A DNA stretch of 64,000 nucleotides from Paraburkholderia atlantica (GCF_009362785.1 NZ_WHNQ01000019.1:62001-126000); one strand, 5' to 3'. Positions 7,596 to 16,360 are shown, numbered from the stretch's first letter. The notes: generated by a model from the letters alone, not told the origin. A program made the numbers and translations.

Positions 7596-9008
7596 ATGAA
7601 AGACCAGTCGAACGACAACCGCGTTCTGACCATTGAAAGCAACTCGATCGAGTACGTCGCTCCCGCGGATCGGCACGGCAAACCCGTCGATCTGTTCACC
7701 CTGTGGTTCTGCACGAACGTCGCGCCGCTTGCGGTGATTTCCGGTGCGACGTCGGTACTGGTCTTCCACCTCGATGTGGTGAGCGCGATTCTCGCGATCG
7801 CCGCCGGCCAGTTTTTCGGCGCCATTTTTCATGCGCTGACCTCCGCGCAAGGTCCGCTCGTCGGCGTGCCGCAGATGATTCAAAGCCGCGCGCAGTTCGG
7901 CCGTTATGGCTCGCTGCTCGTGGTCGGCTTCACCACGCTGATTTACCTCGGCTTCTTCGTCTCGAACATCATCCTCGCGGGCAAGACGCTGCACACCGCT
8001 GTCCCTGCCGTACCGGTGGCGGTTGGCACCGTGCTCGGCGCGATTCTCGCCACGCTGGTCGGCGTAATCGGCTATCACTTCATCCACCGCTTCAACAAGG
8101 TGGGCGCATGGTTCATGGGCGGCGCGCTGCTGATCGGCATGATCATGATGGCGCCCGGTCTCGACGCGCGGATTTTCCAGCAAGGCCATTTCGATCTGTC
8201 GAACTGGTTCGCGATGTTCGGACTTTGCGCCGTTTGGCAAATCAGCTTCGCGCCCTACACGTCCGACTATTCGCGCTACCTTCCGGCCACCACCGGCTTC
8301 GCGAAGACGTTCGCGTTCACGTATTTCGGCACGTCGCTCGGCACGATCTTCGCGTTCCTGTTCGGCGTACTGGCGATCAGCACCAGCCACGCCAGCGATG
8401 CGATGGAAGCCATCCGCACGCAAACCGGCCTGTTCGGCTACGTGCTGATCTTGCTGTTCCTCGTCAATATCATCGGGCACAACGGCATGAATCTGTATGG
8501 CGGCGTGTTGTCGTTCATTACCGCCGCGCAAACGTTCCGTCCGAACTGGGTGCCGGGCCGCAACGTTCGCATCGTCGTATCGACGGTGCTGCTGGCTTCG
8601 TCTACCGTCACTGCGTTGTGGGCGTCGAGCAACTTTATCGCGATCTTCCTGACCGCGATCTTCGCGATGCGTATCGTGCTCGCGCCATGGGTAGCGATCA
8701 ATCTGGTCGACTTCTACCTGATCAGCAACCGGCGCTACCGCGTGTCGGAGATCATCGGCAGTAACGGCGGCGTGTACGGCTCGTTCAATTTCAAGGCCAT
8801 CGCGATTTACCTCTTCGGCATCGCGGTTCAGGTCCCGTTCATGGAGGAGAGCTTCTTCCATGGTCCGTGGGCGTCGATCATGGGCGGTGCGGACGTCTCC
8901 TGGATCGTTGGACTGGTGGCGACGGCAGTGACTTACTACCTGTTCGCATCGAACGACGGTTCGCGCGCCCGCCATACTGCTCCGGCAGGTGTTCCCGCTT
9001 CCGAGTGA
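7596..9008 (+). CDS. NCS1 family nucleobase/purine-cytosine-type permease
   Basis: This 470-residue integral membrane protein has about twelve hydrophobic segments. It has the N-terminal pattern of the purine-cytosine permease family: LFTLWFCTNVAPLAVISGA, then SAQGPLVGVPQMIQSRAQFG and SDYSRYLP further in. NCS1 carriers import nucleobases, hydantoins, thiamine precursors and similar N-heterocycles with H+ or Na+. The gene is last in the operon, 114 bp after the aldehyde dehydrogenase, behind a strong hairpin. It is the strongest clue that the pathway starts from a small nitrogen heterocycle. The ribosome site is GATGGAGACACT. Confidence 0.9.
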   Translation: MKDQSNDNRVLTIESNSIEYVAPADRHGKPVDLFTLWFCTNVAPLAVISGATSVLVFHLDVVSAILAIAAGQFFGAIFHALTSAQGPLVGVPQMIQSRAQFGRYGSLLVVGFTTLIYLGFFVSNIILAGKTLHTAVPAVPVAVGTVLGAILATLVGVIGYHFIHRFNKVGAWFMGGALLIGMIMMAPGLDARIFQQGHFDLSNWFAMFGLCAVWQISFAPYTSDYSRYLPATTGFAKTFAFTYFGTSLGTIFAFLFGVLAISTSHASDAMEAIRTQTGLFGYVLILLFLVNIIGHNGMNLYGGVLSFITAAQTFRPNWVPGRNVRIVVSTVLLASSTVTALWASSNFIAIFLTAIFAMRIVLAPWVAINLVDFYLISNRRYRVSEIIGSNGGVYGSFNFKAIAIYLFGIAVQVPFMEESFFHGPWASIMGGADVSWIVGLVATAVTYYLFASNDGSRARHTAPAGVPASE

Positions 9009-9098
9009 GCGGACCGAGCCCTCGACAGCGCCGCCCTCCCTATGAGCACATTGCGCGTCGCCATCCCCGCGACGCGCGCCATCCCATCGACGATACCG

Positions 9099-10502
9099 TT
9101 ACGCAGGCGAGCTTTCGGCGTTCAGCTTCGACACCGCACCCGTCTGCTCGTCGTAGCGATAGCCTTGTTTCTCGAGGTGAGCGGTGATCGTTTCGACGAT
9201 CACTTGCTGCTGGATCTCCTTGCGCAGCAATTCATGCTCCGGCTTGACCTGACTCAGTTCAGCGGTAAGCCGGCGGCTCAAGGTCGCTTCGCCTGCGCCG
9301 CGGGCAAGGACGACCACCATTTTTTCATTCGCCTGAGTCAGCTGCTGCTTCAGTGCGTTCGAGTAGTCGGACCATTTCCTGACGGTCTCCCGCGCCTCGG
9401 CAATCGCGGCGGCATGCGCTTCCGCGTCGCGCGACATCTGCGCCTTCAACGCCTCGAGTTCATGCGAGTCGACAGCCGCCGGCGACGCCGACTCGAGGTC
9501 CTCGACCTGCTCGCTCGCCGCCGCGCTTTCGGCCAGTTCGGCCGCGCGCTGCTGCTCCGCGTCGGCACGCTGCTGTGCTTCGGACAAGCTAGCCGACAAC
9601 CTCGCGATTTCGGAGGCGTCCGCATCGCGCTCATCGGTCAGGCTGGCGATTTGCGTCTGGGCATTCTGCAATTCAAGCGCCGCGGCATCCCGCTCGGCCT
9701 TCGCGCCCGCGACCTCTTCGCGCCGGGCCGTGTGCGCTTCCTGCTCGGCCTGCAGCTCCGCGCGAATCGCTTCGAGCTCGCTCTGAAGACGAGCGACCGC
9801 TTCGGCATGCTCCGCCTCCAGCGCCGCGCGCTCTGCTTCGCCGGCCGCCGTTTCGACAACCGACTCCGCCGACTCGCTCGCCACCTCGCTCTCGCCTGCG
9901 GCATCGCTGTCGTCGCCCGCAATCGCTCCACGCTCGGCGGCCTGTTCCGCGCGCTCCAGTTCCGCTTCGAGGTGCGAAACGCGGTCGGCCAGCTCCTGCG
10001 CGCGCTTCTCGGCTGCGTCGGTGCGTTGCACCGCGAGCGCGATGTCCTCTTCGAGCCCGGCCACTGCATCGACCTTTTCGTCGTAGGCGCTGGTCATCTT
10101 GTCCAGCTGGACTTGCAGCGCGTCCAGTTCCTGGACGGTGGTTTGCAGCTCGGCGAGCGCTTCGTCGCGCTCGTTGCTGGCGTCCTCGACACGCTGGCGC
10201 ATCGCGGCGAGGCGTCGCGCCACCGAGCGTTCCGCTTCGTCCTGCGCCGACGTCCACAGCCGGTCGAGCGCTTCGCGCATGGTGTCCGTCACGGTTTCCG
10301 GCAAAGCAGGACGTTCGACGACCTGCGGCACACGCGCGGCGCGCGTTTCGCGCCACTTGCGCAATGCCGCGGACACCGCGACCACCGAACCGCTATGAAC
10401 TTCGGACCAGATAGCTACGGGAGACACCTTTTGGCCCTCGTCGGCCATCCGGTTTGCGATTTCAGCTACGAGTTCGTCCGTGATCGTAATGTTGCTTGAC
10501 AT
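9099..10502 (-). CDS. KfrA-like DNA-binding protein with long coiled coil
   Basis: This is a 467-residue protein. Residues about 1-115 match the KfrA N-terminal DNA-binding domain (ITDELVAEIANRMADEGQKVSPVAIW, then SAALRKWRETRAARVPQV). The rest is almost entirely an Ala/Glu/Arg-rich coiled coil with heptads, ending in a short globular tail (EKQGYRYDEQTGAVSKL). KfrA proteins were described on plasmids as autoregulators and nucleoid-associated partition aids; chromosomal homologs are common in Burkholderiaceae. The start at 10502 has GAGGCAGAC upstream; the longer frame start at 10619 is rejected. It is convergent with the permease and not obviously linked to the neighbouring operons. Confidence 0.85.
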   Translation of the reverse strand: MSSNITITDELVAEIANRMADEGQKVSPVAIWSEVHSGSVVAVSAALRKWRETRAARVPQVVERPALPETVTDTMREALDRLWTSAQDEAERSVARRLAAMRQRVEDASNERDEALAELQTTVQELDALQVQLDKMTSAYDEKVDAVAGLEEDIALAVQRTDAAEKRAQELADRVSHLEAELERAEQAAERGAIAGDDSDAAGESEVASESAESVVETAAGEAERAALEAEHAEAVARLQSELEAIRAELQAEQEAHTARREEVAGAKAERDAAALELQNAQTQIASLTDERDADASEIARLSASLSEAQQRADAEQQRAAELAESAAASEQVEDLESASPAAVDSHELEALKAQMSRDAEAHAAAIAEARETVRKWSDYSNALKQQLTQANEKMVVVLARGAGEATLSRRLTAELSQVKPEHELLRKEIQQQVIVETITAHLEKQGYRYDEQTGAVSKLNAESSPA

Positions 10503-10651
10503 GTCTGCCTCGACAAAGTGCTCGTGGTGACGAATACCGTTTCGTCGTCCGGGAGGCAGCCGCGCGCTGGGACTCGCCTCGCATAGCCACCAATTGTCGG
10601 CTACCTGCGAGGCGACCAATCGGTCGAAAAGCCGAGGTTACGGGGAGGTAT

Positions 10652-11632
10652 TCACGGGATTGGGGCGCGGCCGTGCGGCGTCCGATCCGCGTGATACGAC
10701 GAGCGCACGAGCGGCCCCGCCACCACTTCGACGAACCCCATCTTCAAACCTTCGTCGCGCAGCATGTCGAAAGTCGCGGGCGGCACATATCTGCGCACCG
10801 GCATGTGATACCGCGACGGCGCGAGATACTGGCCGATCGTCAGCACGTCGACGTCGTGCGCGCGCAGATCGCGCATCGTCGCGAGCAGTTCGCCGTCGGT
10901 CTCGCCGAGGCCGGCCATCAGGCCGGATTTGGTCAATACCGCCGCGTTCTGGCGTTTCGCACGCGACAGCAGGTCGAGCGAGCCGCCGTAGTCCGCGCCT
11001 GCCCGCGCCGCCCGATACAGCGACGGCACCGTCTCGATGTTGTGGTTGAAGACGTCCGGCCACGCCCCCGACAGCGCATCGAGCGCGCGCTCGATCCGCC
11101 CGCGAAAATCCGGCGTCAGGATTTCCACGCGAATGCCCGGTACGCGCTCGCGCACGAGCGCGATACAGCGCGCGAAGTGCGCGGCGCCGCCGTCGCGCAG
11201 ATCATCGCGGTCCACCGATGTAATCACGACGTAGCGCAGCCCGAGCGCCGCGACGGCGTCGGCGAGCCGCGCGGGCTCGTCGTCGTCGAGCGCTTGCGGC
11301 CGGCCATGCGCGACATCGCAGAACGCGCAGCGCCGCGTGCAGATCCCTCCCATGATCATGAATGTCGCGGTGCGCTGCGCAAAACACTCGCCGATGTTCG
11401 GACACATCGCCTCCTCGCAGACCGAATGCAGCTTGTGCTGGCGCAGAACCGCCGCCATGCCCGCGACGGTTTCGCTCATCATCGGCCGCGCGTGCAGCCA
11501 GGGCGGCTTCGGCAAGACGGCCGCATGGTCCGCGGGCACGATCTTCACCGGAATGCGGGCGAGCTTGTCGCGGTTGCGCTTGCCATGCTGGCCAAGCGCC
11601 GTGAGGCTGTCGGTATCGGAAGCGGCGTCCAT
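10652..11632 (-). CDS. lipA: Lipoyl synthase (radical SAM)
   Basis: This 326-residue enzyme inserts two sulfurs into protein-bound octanoyl groups. The auxiliary cluster cysteines are Cys72, Cys77 and Cys83 (VCEEAMCPNIGECF). The radical-SAM motif CTRRCAFC gives Cys98, Cys102 and Cys105. The conserved RSSYHA near the C-terminus contains the auxiliary-cluster serine ligand. The gene begins 5 bp after acoC and is the last gene of the acetoin operon, so it is probably a pathway-dedicated second copy that lipoylates AcoC. The housekeeping lipB-lipA pair would lie elsewhere (inference). Confidence 0.95.
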   Translation of the reverse strand: MDAASDTDSLTALGQHGKRNRDKLARIPVKIVPADHAAVLPKPPWLHARPMMSETVAGMAAVLRQHKLHSVCEEAMCPNIGECFAQRTATFMIMGGICTRRCAFCDVAHGRPQALDDDEPARLADAVAALGLRYVVITSVDRDDLRDGGAAHFARCIALVRERVPGIRVEILTPDFRGRIERALDALSGAWPDVFNHNIETVPSLYRAARAGADYGGSLDLLSRAKRQNAAVLTKSGLMAGLGETDGELLATMRDLRAHDVDVLTIGQYLAPSRYHMPVRRYVPPATFDMLRDEGLKMGFVEVVAGPLVRSSYHADRTPHGRAPIP

Positions 11633-11637
11633 CGCGG

Positions 11638-12747
11638 TTATCCGAAGAACTCGTTGAGCAGGCGGTTCACGTCCGATGCAGCCTCCATCTGCACCATGTG
11701 CCCTTTGCCGTCGATCACGTGCACGCGCACCTGAGCGGGCAAGCCCTGCGCGTGCGCGGCCGGAATGATCTGGTCCTGCGCCCCCCAGATCACCAGCGTG
11801 CGCGGTGCCAGCGTGTCGAGCCGGTCGCGATAGACGCGGCTTTGCACCCCGCCTTCGAACGCGGACCCGGCGATCTTGCGCAGCGCGTCGTTCACGCCTT
11901 CTAGCCGCTTGTACTTGACGATGTCTTCGATCAATTGCCGCGTGACCAGCGACCCGTCGGCGAACAGCTTCACCAGATGCGGCTTCAGCGTGTTACGGCT
12001 GCTGCCCTCGACGAAGCCTTCGATGTACTCGCGGTTGATCTCGTCGCCGAGCCCGGCGCCCGCGATCAAGGCCAGCGACGCGACGCGTTCGGGGGCCTTC
12101 GCGGCGACCGTCATCGACACCGCGCTGCCCAGCGAATGGCCGACCAGATGCGCGCGCTCGATACCCCGGTCGTCGAGAAACGCGATCACGCTGTCGGCCA
12201 GTTCGTCGAGGCTGCCCGTGTCGAGCGTCTTGCCCGACTCGCCATGCCCCGGCAGATCGAGCGCCCACACGGCGCGGTGCGCGGCGAGATCCGCATGATT
12301 GAAGAGCCAGTTGTTCAGATCGCCGCCGAAGCCGTGGATCAGCACCGCGGGCGTGCCGCCGTCGCCGATCTTCAGGTAACGCAGGGTGCGCCCGCCGATC
12401 TGCGCTTTTTCCGGCTGCGGTCCCGCGTCCGCGGCATCCGCGGTGGCCGGCACGAAGTCGCGCTGGAACGCCTCGACGGCAGCATCGATGTCGGCGTCGG
12501 ACGTCTCGGCGTCCGCGACGACGCCGAGCAGCGCGCCGATCGGCAGCGTGTCGCCCTGCTGCGCGATCTGCCGGCGCAATGTGCCGTCGAAAGCGCACTC
12601 GACGCCCGACGAAATCTTGTCGGTCTCGACGTCGAGTATCTCGTCGCCCTTCGCGACTTTTTCGCCGACCTCCTTCAGCCAGCCGTTGACCTGACCCTGC
12701 TCCATCGACAGCCCCCACTTGGGCATCGTGATCATGTGAATCGGCAT
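11638..12747 (-). CDS. acoC: Acetoin dehydrogenase E2: lipoyl domain fused to alpha/beta hydrolase
   Basis: This 369-residue protein has an N-terminal lipoyl domain (residues 1-80) with the modified lysine at Lys44 in DVETDKISSG. A linker follows, then an alpha/beta hydrolase-fold catalytic domain with VLIHGFGGDLNNW, the nucleophile elbow GHSLGSA and a terminal GKGHMVQMEA histidine. This two-part layout is characteristic of AcoC and differs from the chloramphenicol acetyltransferase-type E2 of pyruvate dehydrogenase. It accepts the acetyl group formed from acetoin and passes it to CoA. It is 3 bp downstream of acoB in the operon. Confidence 0.95.
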   Translation of the reverse strand: MPIHMITMPKWGLSMEQGQVNGWLKEVGEKVAKGDEILDVETDKISSGVECAFDGTLRRQIAQQGDTLPIGALLGVVADAETSDADIDAAVEAFQRDFVPATADAADAGPQPEKAQIGGRTLRYLKIGDGGTPAVLIHGFGGDLNNWLFNHADLAAHRAVWALDLPGHGESGKTLDTGSLDELADSVIAFLDDRGIERAHLVGHSLGSAVSMTVAAKAPERVASLALIAGAGLGDEINREYIEGFVEGSSRNTLKPHLVKLFADGSLVTRQLIEDIVKYKRLEGVNDALRKIAGSAFEGGVQSRVYRDRLDTLAPRTLVIWGAQDQIIPAAHAQGLPAQVRVHVIDGKGHMVQMEAASDVNRLLNEFFG

Positions 12748-12750
12748 TGC

Positions 12751-13755
12751 TCAGCTCCTTACTTTCCGCACGGCCGCGGCGATGTTTTCCGCCGACGGGA
12801 TATACAGGTCTTCGAGCACGCCTGCGAAAGGCGCGGGTGTATGCGGCGCGGTCACGAGTTCGATCGGCGCCTTCAGCGAATGGAACGCACGCTGCGCGAC
12901 CAGCGCGGCGATATCGGTCGCGACCGAGCAGCGCGGATTCGACTCGTCGACCACGACGACGCGCCCGGTGCGCTCAGCGCTTTCCAATATCGTTTCCTCG
13001 TCGAGCGGCGAGGTCGTGCGCAAATCGATCAGCTCGGCCTGAATGCCCTCTTTCGCGAGCTTTTCGGCGGCGTCGGTCGCGTGGTGAACCATCCGGCCAT
13101 AAGTGACGATCGTCGCGTCGTCGCCATCGCGCACCACGTTCGCTTCGCCGAACGGAATCGCATACGACTCTTCCGGCACGTCGCCCTCGCGGCCATACAG
13201 CAGCTTGTGCTCGCAGAAGATGACCGGGTCGTTGTCGCGGATCGCCTGGATCAGCAGGCCCTTCGCGTCGTACGGCGTCGACGGACACACCACTTTCAGA
13301 CCGGGTATGTGGGTGAACAACGACGTCAGCATCTGCGAGTGCTGCGCGGCCGCGCGCAGGCCCGCGCCCTGCATCGTGCGAATCACGACCGGCGTCACTG
13401 CCTTGCCGCCGAACATGTAGCGAAACTTCGCGGCCTGATTGAAGATCTGGTCGAAGCACACGCCCATGAAATCGATGAACATCAGCTCGGCCACCGGACG
13501 CAGACCGCATGCGGCCGCGCCGACCGCCGCGCCGATAAAGCCGCCTTCGGATAGCGGCGTGTCGAGCACGCGCCCGGGATACTTGTGAAAGAGCCCTTTC
13601 GTCACACCGAGCACACCGCCCCACGCATCCTGCTCGCCGGGGGACCCGGCGCCGCCCGCGTTGTCCTCGCCCATCACGATGACGGTTTCGTCGCGCGCCA
13701 TTTCCTGGCTCAGCGCTTCGTTGATCGCCTGGGAAAACGTGATCTTCCGTGCCAT
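12751..13755 (-). CDS. acoB: Acetoin dehydrogenase E1 beta subunit
   Basis: This 334-residue transketolase-type beta subunit begins KITFSQAINEALSQEMARDETVIVMGED. It contains DTPLSEGGFIGAAVGAAACGLRPVAE and ends with the C-terminal domain DLRTTSPLDEETI and VVVDESNPRCSVATDIAA. With AcoA it forms the thiamine diphosphate-dependent E1 that cleaves acetoin to acetaldehyde and a hydroxyethyl group, which is passed to AcoC. The MGEDNAGGAGSPGEQDAWGG stretch is typical of acetoin rather than pyruvate dehydrogenases. It is 34 bp after acoA on the same strand. Confidence 0.94.
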   Translation of the reverse strand: MARKITFSQAINEALSQEMARDETVIVMGEDNAGGAGSPGEQDAWGGVLGVTKGLFHKYPGRVLDTPLSEGGFIGAAVGAAACGLRPVAELMFIDFMGVCFDQIFNQAAKFRYMFGGKAVTPVVIRTMQGAGLRAAAQHSQMLTSLFTHIPGLKVVCPSTPYDAKGLLIQAIRDNDPVIFCEHKLLYGREGDVPEESYAIPFGEANVVRDGDDATIVTYGRMVHHATDAAEKLAKEGIQAELIDLRTTSPLDEETILESAERTGRVVVVDESNPRCSVATDIAALVAQRAFHSLKAPIELVTAPHTPAPFAGVLEDLYIPSAENIAAAVRKVRS

Positions 13756-13789
13756 GACTGTCTCCTGATTGATTGGTTCGCGCTGCGGA

Positions 13790-14773
13790 TTACGGATAGG
13801 ACACGTAGACGTCGGTCAGCAGGTCAGCGGCAGTCGGCAAAGGCGCGGCCTTCGCTTCCGTCACCGCGCCGTCGATCAACTGCTTCACCTCGGCATCGAC
13901 GCCGCGCAGTTCGTCGGCGCTGAGCATTTCGGCGCGCACGACGCGCTCCTCGAAACGCTTCAGGCAATCTTTTTCGTCACGCAGCTTCTGCACCTCACCG
14001 GGCGCGCGATAGGTTTGCGCATCGCCCTCGAAGTGACCGAAATAGCGCGACAGCTTCACTTCGACGAGCGTCGGGCCGCCGCCGCCGCGGGCCCGCTCGA
14101 TCGCGGCGCCGAGCGCCTCGTGCACCGCGAAGAAATCGAAGCCGTCGACGATCACGCCGGGCATGCCGAAGCCGCTGGCCCGGTCGGCGATGTTGTCGGC
14201 CGCGACCGACCACGTCGACGAGGTCGCCTCCGCATAGCCGTTGTTCTCCGCGACGAAAATCGCTGGCAGGCGCCACACGGAAGCGAGATTCATCGATTCG
14301 AAGATCACCCCCTGGTTCGACGCGCCGTCGCCGAAAAAGCACACGCCGACGCCGCCGGTCTTCTTCAGCTTCGCGGCGAGCGCGGCGCCGCACACGAGCG
14401 GACCACCCGCGCCGACGATCCCGTTGGCGCCGAGCATCCCTTTCGACAGATCGGCGATGTGCATCGAGCCGCCCTTGCCGCGGCACACGCCGGTGCTGCG
14501 GCCGTAGATTTCGGCCATCATGCCGCGCACGTCCACACCCTTCGCGATGCAGTGGCCGTGACCACGGTGCGTGGTCGCAACGTAATCCGCGTCGTTCAGA
14601 TGCATCATCGTGCCGACCGCCGACGCCTCTTCGCCGGCATACAGATGCACGAAGCCGGGTATCTCGCCGGTCGCGAATTCGACGTGCAGACGCTCCTCGA
14701 ACTCGCGGATCGTGCGCATCATCCGGTACGCTTCCAGCAGCTTTTCCTTGCTCAACTGCGTCAAAACAGACAT
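13790..14773 (-). CDS. acoA: Acetoin dehydrogenase E1 alpha subunit
   Basis: This 327-residue subunit has the thiamine diphosphate motif GDGASNQGVIFESMNLASVW ending in AENNGYA. It also has HRGHGHCIAKG and CRGKGGSMHIAD, which are characteristic of E1 alpha. The start at 14773 has AAGGAGACACACC upstream and gives MSVLTQLSKEKLLEAYR; the 11-residue longer version is not supported. It is the second gene of the operon, 79 bp after acoX. Confidence 0.94.
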   Translation of the reverse strand: MSVLTQLSKEKLLEAYRMMRTIREFEERLHVEFATGEIPGFVHLYAGEEASAVGTMMHLNDADYVATTHRGHGHCIAKGVDVRGMMAEIYGRSTGVCRGKGGSMHIADLSKGMLGANGIVGAGGPLVCGAALAAKLKKTGGVGVCFFGDGASNQGVIFESMNLASVWRLPAIFVAENNGYAEATSSTWSVAADNIADRASGFGMPGVIVDGFDFFAVHEALGAAIERARGGGGPTLVEVKLSRYFGHFEGDAQTYRAPGEVQKLRDEKDCLKRFEERVVRAEMLSADELRGVDAEVKQLIDGAVTEAKAAPLPTAADLLTDVYVSYP

Positions 14774-14852
14774 GGTGTGTCTCCTTGGAATGATCTCGAT
14801 GGTCACTGCTACTTCAGCCGGCTTTGCTTCAGGCGTTCGCTTCCTCCTCTGA

Positions 14853-15908
14853 TTACCTCGGACGCGTCGCCGCTTCGCGCATCAACTGCCGCGACGCGCA
14901 AAAGCGGAGCGTGCGGCCGACATCGACGGTCAGCGGTCCCGCCCAATCGAGCGCGATCTCGTAGCGGTCGTCGCGCTCGAGCTCGATCTCGCGCTCGCCG
15001 TCGAAGGCGAGCGTCCCTTGTTCCGTATGCAGCGGCGTCCAGCAGCCCGCTTCGAAGCGCTCGCAGGTGCGCATCGTCACCCGATCGACACGGCCCGGCG
15101 CGAGCGGCGCGAAGATCGGCACGCCGGATTCGCCCGTGCGCGCGAACGTCATATGCAGCCCGTACGGCGCGCCGCGCTCGACCGGGGCCCACGCGCCGCC
15201 GATCGACGACAGGCCAATGCCATCGGGCGCCGCGAACGTCAGAAACAGCGCTTCGAGATCCGCGGGCTCGCAGACGGCCCGCGCGCCGACGAACCGCTGC
15301 CGGCTTACGCACACATCGACCAGCGCGATTTCCTCGCGCCCCTTGTTCGGGCCCGCGACGCAGCGGACCACGAGACGCTTGTTGCGCGTCAGCGCGACCT
15401 CGGGCGGCACGAGCCCGGAAGCCGCGAGCGCGCCCGCGAGGCCCGCCACCGTCGCTTCGCGCAGTTCCGGGAACGCGTTGTTGGTGCCCGTCGACAGCGT
15501 CAGCAGCGGCACGTCGCCGCAATGCGCGGCCACCGCGCGATGCGTGCCGTCGCCGCCGAGCACCGCGATCAGATCGACACCCAGCCCGACCATCCGCGCG
15601 ACACCTGCGTGGGTGTCCGCCGCGCTGTCCGTGATCGGCAGTTCGAGGAATTCGACCTTCGGCCAGGGCTGCGGCTCTGCTACGGCCGCATGCGTTTCGA
15701 GCGCACGCAGCACCAAGGCGGCGACACCGGTCCGGTCACGCAAGGTCAGCACGCGCGCAACACCGAGCATGCCGAGGCCCGCGAGCAGACGCACGACCAT
15801 GTTCGCTTTCTCGGCGGTCGGAAACACCGAGGCGTGTGTGGTGAGGCGTCGAATATCACGGCCCGATGCGGGGTTCGCGATCACGCCGACGGTGATGGGC
15901 GATAACAC
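14853..15908 (-). CDS. acoX: AcoX, ATP-NAD kinase-like protein of acetoin operon
   Basis: This is a 351-residue protein with an NAD kinase/diacylglycerol kinase-like fold. VGVIANPASGRDIRRL opens the nucleotide-binding region, AVLGGDGTHR is the GGDG motif, and LSTGTNNAFPE follows. AcoX is regularly the first gene of aco operons in beta-proteobacteria, but its exact contribution is not settled. It is the promoter-proximal gene here, behind a sigma-54 promoter at 16010-16025. The ribosome site AGGAGACAAGCCAGTGTT precedes the ATG. Confidence 0.92.
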   Translation of the reverse strand: MLSPITVGVIANPASGRDIRRLTTHASVFPTAEKANMVVRLLAGLGMLGVARVLTLRDRTGVAALVLRALETHAAVAEPQPWPKVEFLELPITDSAADTHAGVARMVGLGVDLIAVLGGDGTHRAVAAHCGDVPLLTLSTGTNNAFPELREATVAGLAGALAASGLVPPEVALTRNKRLVVRCVAGPNKGREEIALVDVCVSRQRFVGARAVCEPADLEALFLTFAAPDGIGLSSIGGAWAPVERGAPYGLHMTFARTGESGVPIFAPLAPGRVDRVTMRTCERFEAGCWTPLHTEQGTLAFDGEREIELERDDRYEIALDWAGPLTVDVGRTLRFCASRQLMREAATRPR

Positions 15909-15960
15909 TGGCTTGTCTCCTGTGCGCGAGTTGCGAAGCGGACTTGCTGTGCTGAAGAGC

Positions 15961-15996
15961 GCTTGCTTTCGCGTTTGCTTTTGCGTTTGCTTTCGT
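15961..15996. repeat. Three imperfect 12-bp direct repeats in the aco leader
   Basis: GCTTGCTTTCGC, GTTTGCTTTTGC and GTTTGCTTTCGT follow one another just downstream of the predicted sigma-54 promoter on the minus strand. They therefore lie in the 5' leader or at the transcription start of acoX. Function unknown. Confidence 0.75.
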
Positions 15997-16009
15997 CTGG
16001 CAGCGATAC

Positions 16010-16025
16010 TGCAAAGGTCGGGCCA
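16010..16025 (-). promoter_or_regulatory. Sigma-54 (-24/-12) promoter of the aco operon
   Basis: Read on the minus strand, TGGCCCGACCTTTGCA matches TGGCAYG-N4-TTGCA with one deviation in the -24 box and exact spacing. It points toward acoX, about 100 bp from its ATG. The adjacent acoR encodes an enhancer-binding activator of sigma-54, as known for acetoin operons. Confidence 0.8.
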
Positions 16026-16247
16026 GTTGCTTGCGCGCCATGCTCACGCGCCGAAAGCGTTGTATTCAAAGGGCAGACGCGGGGGCCCGGGTTCCCGGCC
16101 GCTTTCATCAGACCTGCGCCGCGCAGTTCACTGTGTCTCACGAGCACGCCCCGCGACGTGGCGCGAGTCCCGACGCACCTCGCGACGCCTGCGCGGTGCC
16201 GCGCCAGATAAGGGTTTGCGCAATGCGACCAGCGTCTCGCCAGCCTC

Positions 16248-16263
16248 TGAGACGTTCGTCTCA
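16248..16263. promoter_or_regulatory. Likely AcoR upstream activating sequence
   Basis: TGAGACG-TT-CGTCTCA is a perfect 7-bp inverted repeat about 225 bp upstream of the -24/-12 promoter, a usual distance for an enhancer site. Half-site-like copies (AGCGTCTCG at 16231, TGTGTCTCACG at 16132) lie nearer the promoter. Assignment to AcoR is inference from position. Confidence 0.6.
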
Positions 16264-16360
16264 CGCGCGTCGAGTGCTGCGCCGCAATGTGATTGCTCGT
16301 TGCGGATGTGCTACAAGACAGGGACTCGCCCAACTCGGTGTCGCTCGCCTGGAGCCGGCC

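Noticed and set aside
7515..8975. 486-codon open frame antisense to the permease gene
   Set aside because: Its product is an Arg/His/Asp-rich, domain-free shadow typical of GC-rich DNA; the plus-strand permease has clear membrane helices.
11935..13554. 539-codon frame opposite acoC and acoB
   Set aside because: Composition is low-complexity Arg-rich; the aco genes on the other strand have diagnostic motifs.
13769..15634. 621-codon frame opposite acoA and acoX
   Set aside because: Runs across two real genes and their spacer, with a product dominated by Arg/Ala; no domain.
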